A model generated the notes under the pieces. That model was not told where the DNA came from. It did no database searches and saw only the letters and a list, made by a program, of their open reading frames with translations. DNA of 64,000 nucleotides, taken from Aquimarina aggregata (GTDB taxonomy: Bacteria > Bacteroidota > Bacteroidia > Flavobacteriales > Flavobacteriaceae). The stretch lies in contig NZ_LQRT01000002.1 of assembly GCF_001632745.1 (NCBI RefSeq), positions 248,001 through 312,000 of the forward strand. The letters are read 5' to 3'. Position 1 is the stretch's first letter, and each line of letters opens with the position of its first letter. Made by a program: the position numbers and the translations under genes. Below are positions 1-8,684 of the stretch, piece by piece.

Positions 1-238
1 AACTAGTTCATATGAACTAAGAGAGAAGATACGGTTATCATTAGCCGATGAGAACATTGAATCACGACCATTATGGAAGCCTATGCATCAACAAGCTGTG
101 TTTGCAGATTGTGCGACTTATCTTAATGGAATTTCAGATGATTTATTTGATCGAGGACTTTGTTTGCCTAGTGGCTCAAACCTCGAAGAAGAAGATTTGT
201 ATAGAATCGTATCGGTAATTAAAAAAGTATTGAAATGA
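1..238 (+). CDS. DegT/DnrJ/EryC1-family sugar aminotransferase (C-terminal fragment)
   Basis: The reading frame is open from base 2 to a TGA at 236-238; the N-terminus lies outside the window. The 78 visible residues match the C-terminal end of PLP-dependent UDP-sugar aminotransferases: ESRPLWKPMH, then a segment ending in LFDRGLCLPSGSNL and a closing EEEDLYRIV helix, which is the usual tail of the family. Such enzymes aminate a 4-keto sugar nucleotide in surface glycan synthesis. Its stop overlaps the start of the next gene (ATGA at 235-238), so the two are translationally coupled. That neighbour is a WbpM-like dehydratase that makes this kind of 4-keto substrate. The family call is firm; the exact sugar cannot be told. 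Confidence 0.85.
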   Translation, partial: TSSYELREKIRLSLADENIESRPLWKPMHQQAVFADCATYLNGISDDLFDRGLCLPSGSNLEEEDLYRIVSVIKKVLK

Positions 239-2172
239 TAAAGAATTTCCTTATAAATAATTCGCACAAGCATGCCTCAAAATGGTTAGTCCTAGCAATT
301 GATGTAGCCATAATTATGTTTAATTTTTTCTTGGCATATGTGATCCGATTCGGAATTACACTAAAGTTTGATACAAGTAATCTAATCTATCAACTACCAG
401 TTGTAGCAGGACTAGCAGCAGTAAGTTTTTTACTAGTTGGTTCTTATAAAGGGGTAGTTAGACATACAGGTATGAGAGATGCTTATAATTTGTTTCTTTC
501 AGTAACAGTGATTATAGCACTTACATCATTTTTAATGGTATCTAGTAGATCTGCATTGGTGCCTGAATTGTTAAACATTCCGGTTTCAATTATTTGCATA
601 CACTATATGTTAAATATCATTACACTAACTACAAGTCGTTTGATATTTAAGTACTGCTATTATTATATTAAATCAAAGATTGGAGAAACTTCTAGGATTT
701 TAATTTATGGTGCTGGTGATTCAGGATTGATTACTTTGGCAGCTATAACTAATGATTCTAGTAGATCATTATCTGTTTTTGGGTTTGTGGATGATAACTC
801 TAGAAAAAATGGAAAAACAATAAATGGTATAAAAGTGTATTCTTCTAAAGAACTTACACAAAGTTTTATTACCAAAAATAATATTAAGGAGATTGTAGTA
901 TCAATTCCTCATATTAGTAAAAAGAGATTATCACAAATATCTGATAATTTACTGAAATTGTCAGTTAAAGTAAAGATTATACCCGCAGTAAACGATTGGA
1001 TCGATGGTAAATTAAAAGTTTCTCAGATTAAAGAGATACAAATAGAAGATTTACTAGAAAGAGCTCCTATTAATATGGAAAATCAGAATATTAAGAAAGA
1101 GCTTAATGATAAAGTAATTTTGATAACGGGAGCAGCAGGTTCTATAGGTAGTGAAATAGTGCGTCAAGCATCTTATTATAATTACAGTAATTTAATACTT
1201 GTTGACCAAGCTGAGTCCGCTTTATATGACCTACAGCAAGAATTACTAAGCAAAGGAATTACTAAATTTGTACCGATAGTTGCAGATATTAGAGATCATC
1301 AAAGAATAGAAACTATATTCCAGAAATATAGACCGAACATGGTTTTTCATGCAGCTGCTTACAAGCATGTACCTTTAATGGAGTCAAATCCTTGTGAAGC
1401 TATCAAAATTAACGTTCTTGGAACAAGAAGATTAGCTGATTTATCGTCTGAGTATGGAGTTGATAAGTTTGTTTTTGTATCTACGGATAAGGCAGTGAAT
1501 CCGACCAATGTAATGGGGGCAACTAAAAGAGTTGCAGAGATGTATATCAAGTGCCTTCATAAAACAAGTAAGACTAAGTTTATAACAACTAGATTTGGTA
1601 ATGTTTTAGGATCAAATGGTTCTGTGATTCCTTTATTCAAGAAACAAATCCAAAAAGGAGGACCTTTAACAGTAACGCATAAAGATGTAACTCGTTTCTT
1701 TATGACAATTCCTGAAGCTTCACAATTAGTTATCGAAGCTGGAACCATGGGTAATGGTGGCGAGATCTTTATTTTTGATATGGGTGAATCTGTAAAGATT
1801 TTTGATTTAGCTAAAAAGATGATACGATTATCTGGTTTAAATTATCCAAATGATATCGATATTAAAATCACAGGCTTAAGACCGGGAGAGAAACTGTATG
1901 AAGAGTTATTAGCTGATACAGAAAATACACTGCCAACTTATCATAAAAAGATAATGATTAGCAGGTTTGATGACACAGATAATAACTGTGCAAATATTAA
2001 AGATAAAATAGATGATTTATGTATTATGAATTTACTTAATCATGATCATCAAATAGTAGGAAAACTTAAAGAGATTGTTCCGGAATACATATCAAACAAT
2101 TCTACATTTGAGAGTATAGATAAGATGAATAACACAACAAAAGTTGTTAAAAAAGAAAAAGTACTTATTTAA
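235..2172 (+). CDS. Membrane-bound UDP-sugar 4,6-dehydratase/epimerase (WbpM/CapD/FlaA1 family)
   Basis: A 645-residue protein with four hydrophobic segments in the first ~135 residues, a first Rossmann-like domain beginning YGAGDSG at about residue 157, and a second NAD-binding SDR domain starting TGAAGSIGSE at about residue 296. The active-site segment STDKAVNPTNVMGATKR has Met in place of the usual SDR Tyr, giving the Ser-Met-Lys arrangement known in WbpM-type 4,6-dehydratases. The length is normal for the long membrane-anchored class. It probably converts a UDP-HexNAc to the 4-keto-6-deoxy form at the inner membrane for capsule or O-antigen synthesis. It overlaps the aminotransferase upstream and is followed by export genes. 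Confidence 0.9.
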   Translation: MIKNFLINNSHKHASKWLVLAIDVAIIMFNFFLAYVIRFGITLKFDTSNLIYQLPVVAGLAAVSFLLVGSYKGVVRHTGMRDAYNLFLSVTVIIALTSFLMVSSRSALVPELLNIPVSIICIHYMLNIITLTTSRLIFKYCYYYIKSKIGETSRILIYGAGDSGLITLAAITNDSSRSLSVFGFVDDNSRKNGKTINGIKVYSSKELTQSFITKNNIKEIVVSIPHISKKRLSQISDNLLKLSVKVKIIPAVNDWIDGKLKVSQIKEIQIEDLLERAPINMENQNIKKELNDKVILITGAAGSIGSEIVRQASYYNYSNLILVDQAESALYDLQQELLSKGITKFVPIVADIRDHQRIETIFQKYRPNMVFHAAAYKHVPLMESNPCEAIKINVLGTRRLADLSSEYGVDKFVFVSTDKAVNPTNVMGATKRVAEMYIKCLHKTSKTKFITTRFGNVLGSNGSVIPLFKKQIQKGGPLTVTHKDVTRFFMTIPEASQLVIEAGTMGNGGEIFIFDMGESVKIFDLAKKMIRLSGLNYPNDIDIKITGLRPGEKLYEELLADTENTLPTYHKKIMISRFDDTDNNCANIKDKIDDLCIMNLLNHDHQIVGKLKEIVPEYISNNSTFESIDKMNNTTKVVKKEKVLI

Positions 2173-2214
2173 GCCGTAAAAGAAAAACCCCTATTATTAA
2201 TTTAAATAAAGTTA

Positions 2215-2222
2215 TACCTTTG
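2215..2222 (+). promoter_or_regulatory. Candidate -7 element (TACCTTTG) for the polysaccharide export gene
   Basis: TACCTTTG fits the Bacteroidota -7 consensus TAnnTTTG and lies 40 bases before the ATG at 2262, in the 89-base gap after the dehydratase gene. No clear TTTG -33 element is visible at the usual distance, so the call rests on the -7 box. It would allow the export and kinase genes to be transcribed apart from the sugar-nucleotide genes. Confidence 0.4.
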
Positions 2223-2261
2223 TACGGTATTAATAATGTATACTTTTAATGTATTAGTCAT

Positions 2262-3050
2262 ATGCTATCAAGATTTTTGTTATTCTTTGTATTATTGATC
2301 TCTTTTTTTTCATGTAAAACTCCAACAGATGTAGTTTATTTTCAGAATGCTGAAAACTTAGAAAAAATAAAATCTAGTAATTCTTTTACCCCTATTTTTC
2401 AGGTAGATGATATTGTAAGCATATTTATTTCTGCAACGGATATGGATGCAGCTAGGCCTTTTAATTTAATGCAAGGAGCCTCAATAGCTACACCAACAGG
2501 AGAAGCAGGAGCAAGTGCAGGGTCGGGAGCTATACCAGAACCAACTTATCTAATTGATGAAGATGGGAATATAGATTTTCCTGTCTTAGGAACCTTGAAA
2601 ATTTCGGGATTAACTCGTATAGAGCTAAAAGAAATGATTAAGGAAAAACTAAAAATTTATATCAAAGATCCTATAGTAAGCGTAAGACTTAAGAATTTTA
2701 AATTTACAGTTCTAGGAGAAGTTTCTAGTCCAGGAACATATTCTATACCTAATGAAAGAGTAACACTAATAGAAGCTCTCGGAATGGCTGGCGATATGAC
2801 GATAAGAGGAAAGAGAAATAATGTCATGATCATAAGAGAGAGTGATGGAGTTAATACATATAATAGAGTAGATCTTACTTCTAAATCTATTTTTGAATCA
2901 CCAGTGTACTATTTAGCTCAAAATGATGTTCTTTATGTTGAACCGAATAAAGCTAGAGTCAAAGAATCTGTGCAACGAAATAATATACTTGGTGTTGTAA
3001 TAAGTGTAGTTGGCCTTGCTTTATCTATAGTTACATTTGCCACAAGATAA
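2262..3050 (+). CDS. Polysaccharide export outer-membrane lipoprotein (Wza-like)
   Basis: A 262-residue lipoprotein. The N-terminal hydrophobic segment ends in SFFSC, putting the lipidated Cys at residue 18. A Poly_export domain follows (residues ~40-140, with PTYLIDEDGNIDFPVLG), then an SLBB-type domain (~145-230, with FTVLGEVSSPGTYSIPN). A C-terminal hydrophobic helix at ~240-258 (VVISVVGLALSIVTF) could be the segment that crosses the outer membrane. It is short compared with E. coli Wza but usual for Bacteroidota. It would form the export channel that works with the BY-kinase encoded eight bases downstream. Confidence 0.9.
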   Translation: MLSRFLLFFVLLISFFSCKTPTDVVYFQNAENLEKIKSSNSFTPIFQVDDIVSIFISATDMDAARPFNLMQGASIATPTGEAGASAGSGAIPEPTYLIDEDGNIDFPVLGTLKISGLTRIELKEMIKEKLKIYIKDPIVSVRLKNFKFTVLGEVSSPGTYSIPNERVTLIEALGMAGDMTIRGKRNNVMIIRESDGVNTYNRVDLTSKSIFESPVYYLAQNDVLYVEPNKARVKESVQRNNILGVVISVVGLALSIVTFATR

Positions 3051-3057
3051 AAGTAAT

Positions 3058-5412
3058 ATGATCTCCAATCCCAATACACCTACTGATACTAATACATTTG
3101 AATCGTCTTCCCCTTTGGGTTTTGATTTAAGAGGAATGCTAGTACCCTATCTAAAAAAATGGTACTGGTTTGCCCTTTGTATCGCGATATTCGTAAGCTT
3201 AGCGTATATGAAAATACGCTATACAATCCCTCAATATAATGTTTCATCTACAATAATGATTGCCCAAGATGAAAGTGTAACAGGGTCTGAATTAGCTGCG
3301 TTTAAAGATTTAGGTTTACTGCAAAATGCTCAAGAAAGTAAATTAGAGAATGAGATTCAAGTATTAAAATCTAGAACATTAATCACAAATATCGTAAACG
3401 ATTTAAAGCTTAATGTTCGTTATTTTTCTGAAGGAAGGATTTTAGAAGTTGAAAATTATCCGAAATCATTAATTGAGATTAATTTTCTATCTCATGATTC
3501 TATAGTACATACAAAGTCTGCTACTTTTAATGTTAGGATTAATTCAAGTACATCGTTTACTTTTTTAGATAAAGAAGGAACAAAATTAAGCGATCATTCT
3601 TTTGGTAATACTGTAACCACTAATATAGGAGATGTTGTAATAACCCCTTCGGTAGATAACTTGGATACCCATTCAGGAAAAGTTATTAAAATTGTAGTTA
3701 CACCGGTTAAATTTGTTGTCGAAGCGTACAGAAATAAATTAGCGGTATTTCCTGCAAGAGGTTCATCTATAGTTGGAATATCTTTAAATGACCCTGTTCG
3801 TGAGAAGGCAAAAGATATTATTAACAATTTAGTAGATGAATATAATATAGCTACTGTAGAAAGTAAAAAACAAATTTCTGCAAGAACAGCAAATTTCATT
3901 AATGAGCGTCTAGACCTTATATCTGGGGATTTATCAGAAGTTGATGATGAAGCGGCAGGTTATAAATCAAAATTTGGTTTAACAAGTGACGTAGATGCCC
4001 AAACGCAACGTGTTGCCGATATAGATTCAAGAAATGTACAAGAAATTGCGCAATTAAGCACGCAGATTAATTTAATCGAATCAATGCGAAGGTTTGTCCT
4101 AAGTCAAGATGGGCGATATGATTTAATTCCTGCGAATCTAGGTTTTGCAGATGCTTCAATTACAAATACAGTAACACGATATAATGGACTTACACTTCAA
4201 AGAAAGCGTTTGTTAAAAACCTCTAGTGAACAGAACCCTGTGGTTGTAAACATCGATCAACAAATTGATGGATTAAGACAAGTGCTTATAGGTAGTTTAA
4301 ATAGTTTAAAAAGCTCTATAGATATTAGATTAAAAAGTCTTAGAACTCAGGATCAATATTTTAGTGGTAAATTGTATAATGCACCTATAAGAGAAAAAGA
4401 TTTAAGAGTAATAGAACGAGAACAAACAATCAAAGAACAACTGTATTTGTACCTCTTACAAAAAAGAGAAGAAGCCGAGCTTACAAGTCATATTACAGTT
4501 TCTAGTGCTAGAGTTATCGATAGAGCTTCTACATTAAATTCATATCCAGTATCGCCAAATAAAAAAATTATTTATGCAGGAGCCTTGTTTCTTGGCTTTA
4601 TACTTCCATTTATGACTATTTATTTGTCGGATCTATTAAATGTAAAAATTAGTTCTAGAGAAGATCTAGAAAAGGTGCTTTCGATGCCTATCATTGGTTC
4701 TATACCTAAAGTGAAAGCCAAAAATAAAATTATAATCTCGAAGAATGAGAGATCTGGAGCAGCAGAAGCTTTTAGAATTTTAAGAACGAATCTTGATTTT
4801 CTTATGGCAGGAACAACTAAATCTTCGGGAAGAGTTATTTTTGTGACCTCTACAATTTCTGGGGAAGGAAAAACGATGATTTCTTCAAATCTTACTAAAA
4901 CATTATCTATTACAGGAAAAAAAGTAATCTATTTAGGTACAGATTTGCGAGATCCCAAGTTTCATAAATTTGTAGACCTTCCTGAAGGTGTAAATACTAA
5001 AGGATTAACGAACTATATCATGGATACAGAGTTAAGTCCTGTAGATATTATATATAAAGATAAAGAAGAAAATTCATTCGATTTTATCCCATCGGGTGCT
5101 ATTCCACCAAACCCTGCAGAATTATTGATGCACGATAGGGTAGGAGAAATATTTGAATATCTTAAAGAAAACTATGATTATGTAGTTGTAGATACCTCAC
5201 CAGTTAGTTTGGTAGCTGATACATTATTAATAGGTCATTTTGCTGATCTGTGTATATATATAGTAAGAGAAAATTATTCGGATAAAAAACTATTACAAAT
5301 ACCACAAAATTTTTATAAAGATAAGCGCCTTCCAAATATTGCTGTGTTACTTAATTCTGCTGGTAGTCAGGCTGGTTATAATTATGGATATGGTTATGGA
5401 AAAAAATCCTAA
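3058..5412 (+). CDS. Polysaccharide chain-length regulator/BY-type tyrosine kinase (Wzc-like)
   Basis: About 784 residues: N-terminal Wzz domain with a first membrane helix at ~35-52, a long periplasmic coiled-coil stretch, a second membrane helix at ~505-525, and a cytoplasmic kinase domain with Walker A TSTISGEGKTM (~residue 600), Walker A' (LGTDLRDP) and Walker B (DYVVVDTSP). The C-terminus has a tyrosine cluster (YNYGYGYG), the autophosphorylation tail of BY-kinases. An in-frame TTG at 3037 would overlap the previous gene; the ATG at 3058, eight bases after that stop, is preferred. The gene runs 4 bases into the convergent phosphatase gene that probably reverses its phosphorylation. It controls polymerisation and export of the capsule or EPS. 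Confidence 0.92.
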   Translation: MISNPNTPTDTNTFESSSPLGFDLRGMLVPYLKKWYWFALCIAIFVSLAYMKIRYTIPQYNVSSTIMIAQDESVTGSELAAFKDLGLLQNAQESKLENEIQVLKSRTLITNIVNDLKLNVRYFSEGRILEVENYPKSLIEINFLSHDSIVHTKSATFNVRINSSTSFTFLDKEGTKLSDHSFGNTVTTNIGDVVITPSVDNLDTHSGKVIKIVVTPVKFVVEAYRNKLAVFPARGSSIVGISLNDPVREKAKDIINNLVDEYNIATVESKKQISARTANFINERLDLISGDLSEVDDEAAGYKSKFGLTSDVDAQTQRVADIDSRNVQEIAQLSTQINLIESMRRFVLSQDGRYDLIPANLGFADASITNTVTRYNGLTLQRKRLLKTSSEQNPVVVNIDQQIDGLRQVLIGSLNSLKSSIDIRLKSLRTQDQYFSGKLYNAPIREKDLRVIEREQTIKEQLYLYLLQKREEAELTSHITVSSARVIDRASTLNSYPVSPNKKIIYAGALFLGFILPFMTIYLSDLLNVKISSREDLEKVLSMPIIGSIPKVKAKNKIIISKNERSGAAEAFRILRTNLDFLMAGTTKSSGRVIFVTSTISGEGKTMISSNLTKTLSITGKKVIYLGTDLRDPKFHKFVDLPEGVNTKGLTNYIMDTELSPVDIIYKDKEENSFDFIPSGAIPPNPAELLMHDRVGEIFEYLKENYDYVVVDTSPVSLVADTLLIGHFADLCIYIVRENYSDKKLLQIPQNFYKDKRLPNIAVLLNSAGSQAGYNYGYGYGKKS

Positions 5413-6146
5413 GCAAAGACTTTGTTTTTAGGTAATAGTTTAGATAATTTTTCTGCTACTTTTGGAATAAAACCTACTTCTAGTATTCCTAATTGATGAT
5501 AATTATGAATATCTGATCCTGTAAAATCAATATAGTTTTGTTCCATTAGTTTTTTAGCAATATCCTTTACTTTATCTCCATAGTAACCAGATAGCGATAA
5601 TAGATTAAGTTGAAACAAAAAACCTTGCTTTTTCAGTTCACTATATTTTTTTAGATCATTTTGATGATAAAAAGCATATCGCTCGGGATGAGCTAATATA
5701 GGAGTGTACCCTGCCAATTTGATTTCAAAAAGAATTTCGGTAAGGTTAATCGGAGGTGAAAATGTAGACATTTCAACCAAAATGTAATCGTTGTATAAAG
5801 GTAAGATATCATTGGTTTTAATGCGTTGAAAGAATAAATCATCCATCATATACTCGGCACTTGCTTCAATATGAATTGAAACTTTTAAGGGTTTAAGAAT
5901 AGTTTGTAAATCTTCTAAACCGTCAGAAATTGTTTGAGTAGAATTTGGCCATACATCTTGCATTACATGTGGAGTAGTAATTGCTTTTTTGATTCCTAAT
6001 TTTCCGAATTGTTCTAAAATATATGCTGATTGGTATATAGTTTTCACCCCATCATCTATTCCTGGAATAAGATGCGAATGAATATCTACATAGCCGTCAG
6101 GAATAATTTCGATAAGTGGGATTTCTTTTTTTGATAAAAATGGCAA
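5409..6146 (-). CDS. Tyrosine-protein phosphatase, PHP type (CpsB/CapC/YwqE family)
   Basis: A 245-residue PHP-fold metallophosphatase. Metal ligands visible are DIHSHLIPGIDDG (His23, His25) near the N-terminus, an HPERY motif in the middle and GSDIHNYHQLG near residue 215. Members of this family dephosphorylate the tyrosine tail of BY-kinases. The position supports this: its 3' end overlaps the kinase gene by four bases in a convergent arrangement. No signal peptide is seen, as expected for a cytosolic enzyme acting on a cytoplasmic kinase domain. Assignment is firm; the substrate is inferred from context. Confidence 0.9.
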   Translation of the reverse strand: MPFLSKKEIPLIEIIPDGYVDIHSHLIPGIDDGVKTIYQSAYILEQFGKLGIKKAITTPHVMQDVWPNSTQTISDGLEDLQTILKPLKVSIHIEASAEYMMDDLFFQRIKTNDILPLYNDYILVEMSTFSPPINLTEILFEIKLAGYTPILAHPERYAFYHQNDLKKYSELKKQGFLFQLNLLSLSGYYGDKVKDIAKKLMEQNYIDFTGSDIHNYHQLGILEVGFIPKVAEKLSKLLPKNKVFA

Positions 6147-6234
6147 TATAAGTGTTGTTTGGGGTGAATTATTTATAAAATTATAGTATTACTTGTAATA
6201 ATTATGTAAAAATAGAGATTTATGTACATAAAAA

Positions 6235-6270
6235 AAACTGTTTAAGGATGTGGATTTCCTTAAACAGTTT
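6235..6270 (-). terminator. Intrinsic terminator of the sigma/head-GIN operon
   Basis: Arms AAACTGTTTAAGGA (6235-6248) and TCCTTAAACAGTTT (6257-6270) pair perfectly over 14 bp with an 8-base loop. On the minus strand the hairpin runs into a T tract (complement of the A run at 6231-6237). It lies 20 bases past the stop at 6291. Confidence 0.85.
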
Positions 6271-6290
6271 CTATTTTATTGTTTTATGGG

Positions 6291-7022
6291 TTATTGTCGA
6301 GTGATATCTCCAGATCCTGATACTTTTTTATCTTCTATTTCAGGATTTCCTTTATACATAATATCTCCTGATCCTGTGATTCGAGCTCTAATCGATGCAG
6401 TTGCCGTTACTTGCACATCTCCAGAACCAGTTACAGAAGCAACTACTTCTTTAGATTTTAAGTTATACGCTTCAAGATCTCCTGATCCTGTAACCTTGCA
6501 ATCAAAACTCGTAGATGAACCGCTTAATACTAAATCACCACTTCCGGTAACGAAACCTTCTGTATTTTCAGCATCAATTACCAGGTTAACATCTCCAGAT
6601 CCAGAAATACCAGTTTTAAAGTCTGTGGCCTTTATAACATCCTTACTGTAAATATCGCCAGATCCAGATAGGGTAACATTACTCAAGTCCTTAAAAGGTA
6701 CAGTTACTTCAAGTTTTGTTCCTCTAGATGGCTTAAGCCAATATCCCTTTTTTACATAAATCTTTAATGAATTCCCTTCAACTTCTGTTATAATATAAGG
6801 GATTAGGTTACTTTCACCTTGAATAGATATATTTCCTTCGGTGCCAGAAACTAAAGACACATCTAAACTACCTTTTAGTTTAATAGCATCATATTCAGAG
6901 ATGTTTCTGTTTTTAGTAACCACGTTACCGTCACCTTGTACTTTTTTGTTGTTGCCCCATTGCGCATGTAAAGTTGTAATACTACACAATGCTATGCTTA
7001 AAATTATTGCTGCTCTTCTCAT
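6291..7022 (-). CDS. Exported head-GIN domain (DUF2807) protein with SGSGD repeats
   Basis: 243 residues with a signal peptide (cleavage likely after TTLHA, residue ~20). After an N-terminal strand region with GDGNVVT, the C-terminal half holds seven (S/T)GSGD motifs spaced about 18-19 residues apart, each followed by a short hydrophobic strand (IYS, VNL, LVL, LEA, VQV, IMY, ITR). This is the signature of the DUF2807 putative auto-transporter adhesin or head-GIN family, expected to be a right-handed beta-solenoid. It is the last gene of a sigma/anti-sigma operon, with a gap of only 29 bases after the previous gene. The molecular function of the family is not known to me; envelope location is inferred from the signal peptide. 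Confidence 0.85.
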   Translation of the reverse strand: MRRAAIILSIALCSITTLHAQWGNNKKVQGDGNVVTKNRNISEYDAIKLKGSLDVSLVSGTEGNISIQGESNLIPYIITEVEGNSLKIYVKKGYWLKPSRGTKLEVTVPFKDLSNVTLSGSGDIYSKDVIKATDFKTGISGSGDVNLVIDAENTEGFVTGSGDLVLSGSSTSFDCKVTGSGDLEAYNLKSKEVVASVTGSGDVQVTATASIRARITGSGDIMYKGNPEIEDKKVSGSGDITRQ

Positions 7023-7051
7023 TTTGATTGAATTGTTAATGTTACTTTTAA

Positions 7052-8143
7052 TTATTTTTTTCTAAGTTTAATTCCGCCGTAGCTCGATGTTATAGTTACG
7101 ATATTGCCACTATTTTGTGTTCCTGTATATCCTTGATAGTCTTTTTTAGAGTCTTTTACATATTTTTTTTGCACAGTTAAACCTTCGTCAACTTTAATAC
7201 CGCCATATGAAGCTTTAATAATAAAATCAAAATTACATCCATCTTCATAACCTACATCTACACTAGTGTAGTCTGTTTTTACGGTTACATTCTTTATGGA
7301 TTGTTTTAAGGAGTTAATATTGATGGAACCATAGTCAGAACTAATATTAAGTTCTCTAGATACATTTCCTATTTTGGTGCTAACATAATCAGAAATCCCA
7401 ACAATTTTGGATGTGTTTTCTACTCTTAAGCCACCATAATCACAATTATAATTTAGATCTTTTACAGCTTTAAATTTTGATTGTGTGTAGTCGGCATTAA
7501 GAATTATTTTATCACTTTTCTCAATCTCAAAATCAGAATAGTCAGCATTTATTTTTCCTGATTTCATGTACTTTATAGAACTGTTATTGGTGTAATCTAT
7601 ATTGATATAATTATCATCACCTAACAATTCACCCAATATAATTTGACCATAGTCACAATTTATTTTTGCATTTCCTTTGATTTTATTTAGTGTAATATTG
7701 CCATAGTCATTATTAAGATCGACAGCATTACTAACAGGCATTTTGATAGTGTAGTTGATTTTCATATTCAAATTATTGTTCCAACCACTAGACCATTTAT
7801 CCCACCAGGATGAGTTGTCTTTATTAAAAGTTGTTTTGGCACTTACCATTTGCGCAGAAGAATCGAATTGAACATCAATAGATTCAAGTTTTTTGATAAC
7901 TTTTTCTTCATTATTACCACTTACTTTAATAACGATTTCCATTACAATACGATTTTCATCCCATGATGTAATATCAAGGTTTCCATAATCATTACTTATT
8001 TTTAATAGTGCATCACTATTAACTGAAAATTCTTTTTTCAAAGTTTTTTCTTTATTGTACTTTCCTTTTAATCTTCCATCATTAGCTAGTACCAGAGTTG
8101 GAACGAGCATTAACAATATGATTTTATAGTATAAAGTTTTCAT
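7052..8143 (-). CDS. Exported DYG-repeat protein (DUF4097-like, function unknown)
   Basis: 363 residues with a signal peptide (LMLVPTLVLA, cleavage near residue 20). The mature protein carries about twelve [N/C/A/S/T]-[D/S]-Y-x-x-x-x-[I/L/V] modules: NDYGNLDI near 51, NDYGNITL near 145, then CDYGQIIL, IDYTNNSS, ADYSDFEI, ADYTQSKF, CDYGGLRV, SDYVSTKI, SDYGSINI and TDYTSVDV at intervals of about 17-22 residues, and ASYGGIKV and SSYGGIKL near the end. This fits a DUF4097-type beta-solenoid. A W-rich insert (WWDKWSSGW) sits near 113-121. Its ATG lies inside the end of the anti-sigma gene (20-base overlap), so it belongs to the sigma operon. No enzyme motif is visible. Confidence 0.8.
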   Translation of the reverse strand: MKTLYYKIILLMLVPTLVLANDGRLKGKYNKEKTLKKEFSVNSDALLKISNDYGNLDITSWDENRIVMEIVIKVSGNNEEKVIKKLESIDVQFDSSAQMVSAKTTFNKDNSSWWDKWSSGWNNNLNMKINYTIKMPVSNAVDLNNDYGNITLNKIKGNAKINCDYGQIILGELLGDDNYINIDYTNNSSIKYMKSGKINADYSDFEIEKSDKIILNADYTQSKFKAVKDLNYNCDYGGLRVENTSKIVGISDYVSTKIGNVSRELNISSDYGSININSLKQSIKNVTVKTDYTSVDVGYEDGCNFDFIIKASYGGIKVDEGLTVQKKYVKDSKKDYQGYTGTQNSGNIVTITSSYGGIKLRKK

Positions 8144-8684
8144 TTCTTGATGATTTAAATTCGTTAATGTTGTTAATTTTTTGAAGTACTTGTTCTAATA
8201 AATTAGCACGTTTCTGAAAATTTTTAATCATAGCACTGATTACGCGTTTATCATTTCCGCTATGTACTAAATCTTCTTTTAATGCTTCATAATCAGATTC
8301 AAGTTTTTCTAGTTGCTGCATAGCATCTACCACTAGTTTTTTAGTCTCTTTAGAAGAAATTTTATCGATTTCTTCTAATTGAACTTGAATTGCGGCAGTA
8401 AAAAAACTTTGAGTTTCTTCCATTTGTGGAGAAACACTAGCTAAATCAGCTTTTTCTTCAGGAGAAAATTTTAAAGACATTGTCATTATTCCTATCAATA
8501 GTGCTACAGATGCGGCTATTGATAAGGGTTTGTACCAATTTCGTTTTTTTGGATGTAACTGTACAACCTTATTTTGTTGTTTCAGTTTTTCTAAAAATCG
8601 ATCTCTGTGATCAACCGAAGGTTCGTGTATATCTAATTGATCCTTCATAACTTCAAATAACTTTTCTACTTTATCCTTTTTCAT
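8124..8684 (-). CDS. Membrane-anchored anti-sigma-factor-like protein
   Basis: About 186 residues. The ATG at 8684 overlaps the stop of the sigma gene as ATGA, and is chosen over an upstream in-frame ATG at 8741 that lies well inside the sigma gene. The N-terminal ~45 residues are soluble (KVEKLFEVMKDQLDIHEPS, HRDRFLEKL), as in short Bacteroidota anti-sigma proteins. One membrane helix follows at ~53-70 (LSIAASVALLIGIMTMSL), then a helical, coiled-coil-like periplasmic region of ~110 residues. There is no zinc-binding HxxxCxxC motif. The role as sigma antagonist is inferred from topology and coupling to the ECF gene. Confidence 0.75.
   Translation of the reverse strand: MKKDKVEKLFEVMKDQLDIHEPSVDHRDRFLEKLKQQNKVVQLHPKKRNWYKPLSIAASVALLIGIMTMSLKFSPEEKADLASVSPQMEETQSFFTAAIQVQLEEIDKISSKETKKLVVDAMQQLEKLESDYEALKEDLVHSGNDKRVISAMIKNFQKRANLLEQVLQKINNINEFKSSRNENFIL

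Noticed and set aside
3037..3057. TTG start for the BY-kinase, overlapping the exporter gene
   Set aside because: The ATG at 3058 gives a normal N-terminus with no overlap; the added residues are not typical.
6250..6651. 133-codon open frame on the plus strand with regular SPDPV-like repeats
   Set aside because: It is the reverse-strand shadow of the SGSGD repeats of the head-GIN gene; no signal, no promoter and it spans the terminator.
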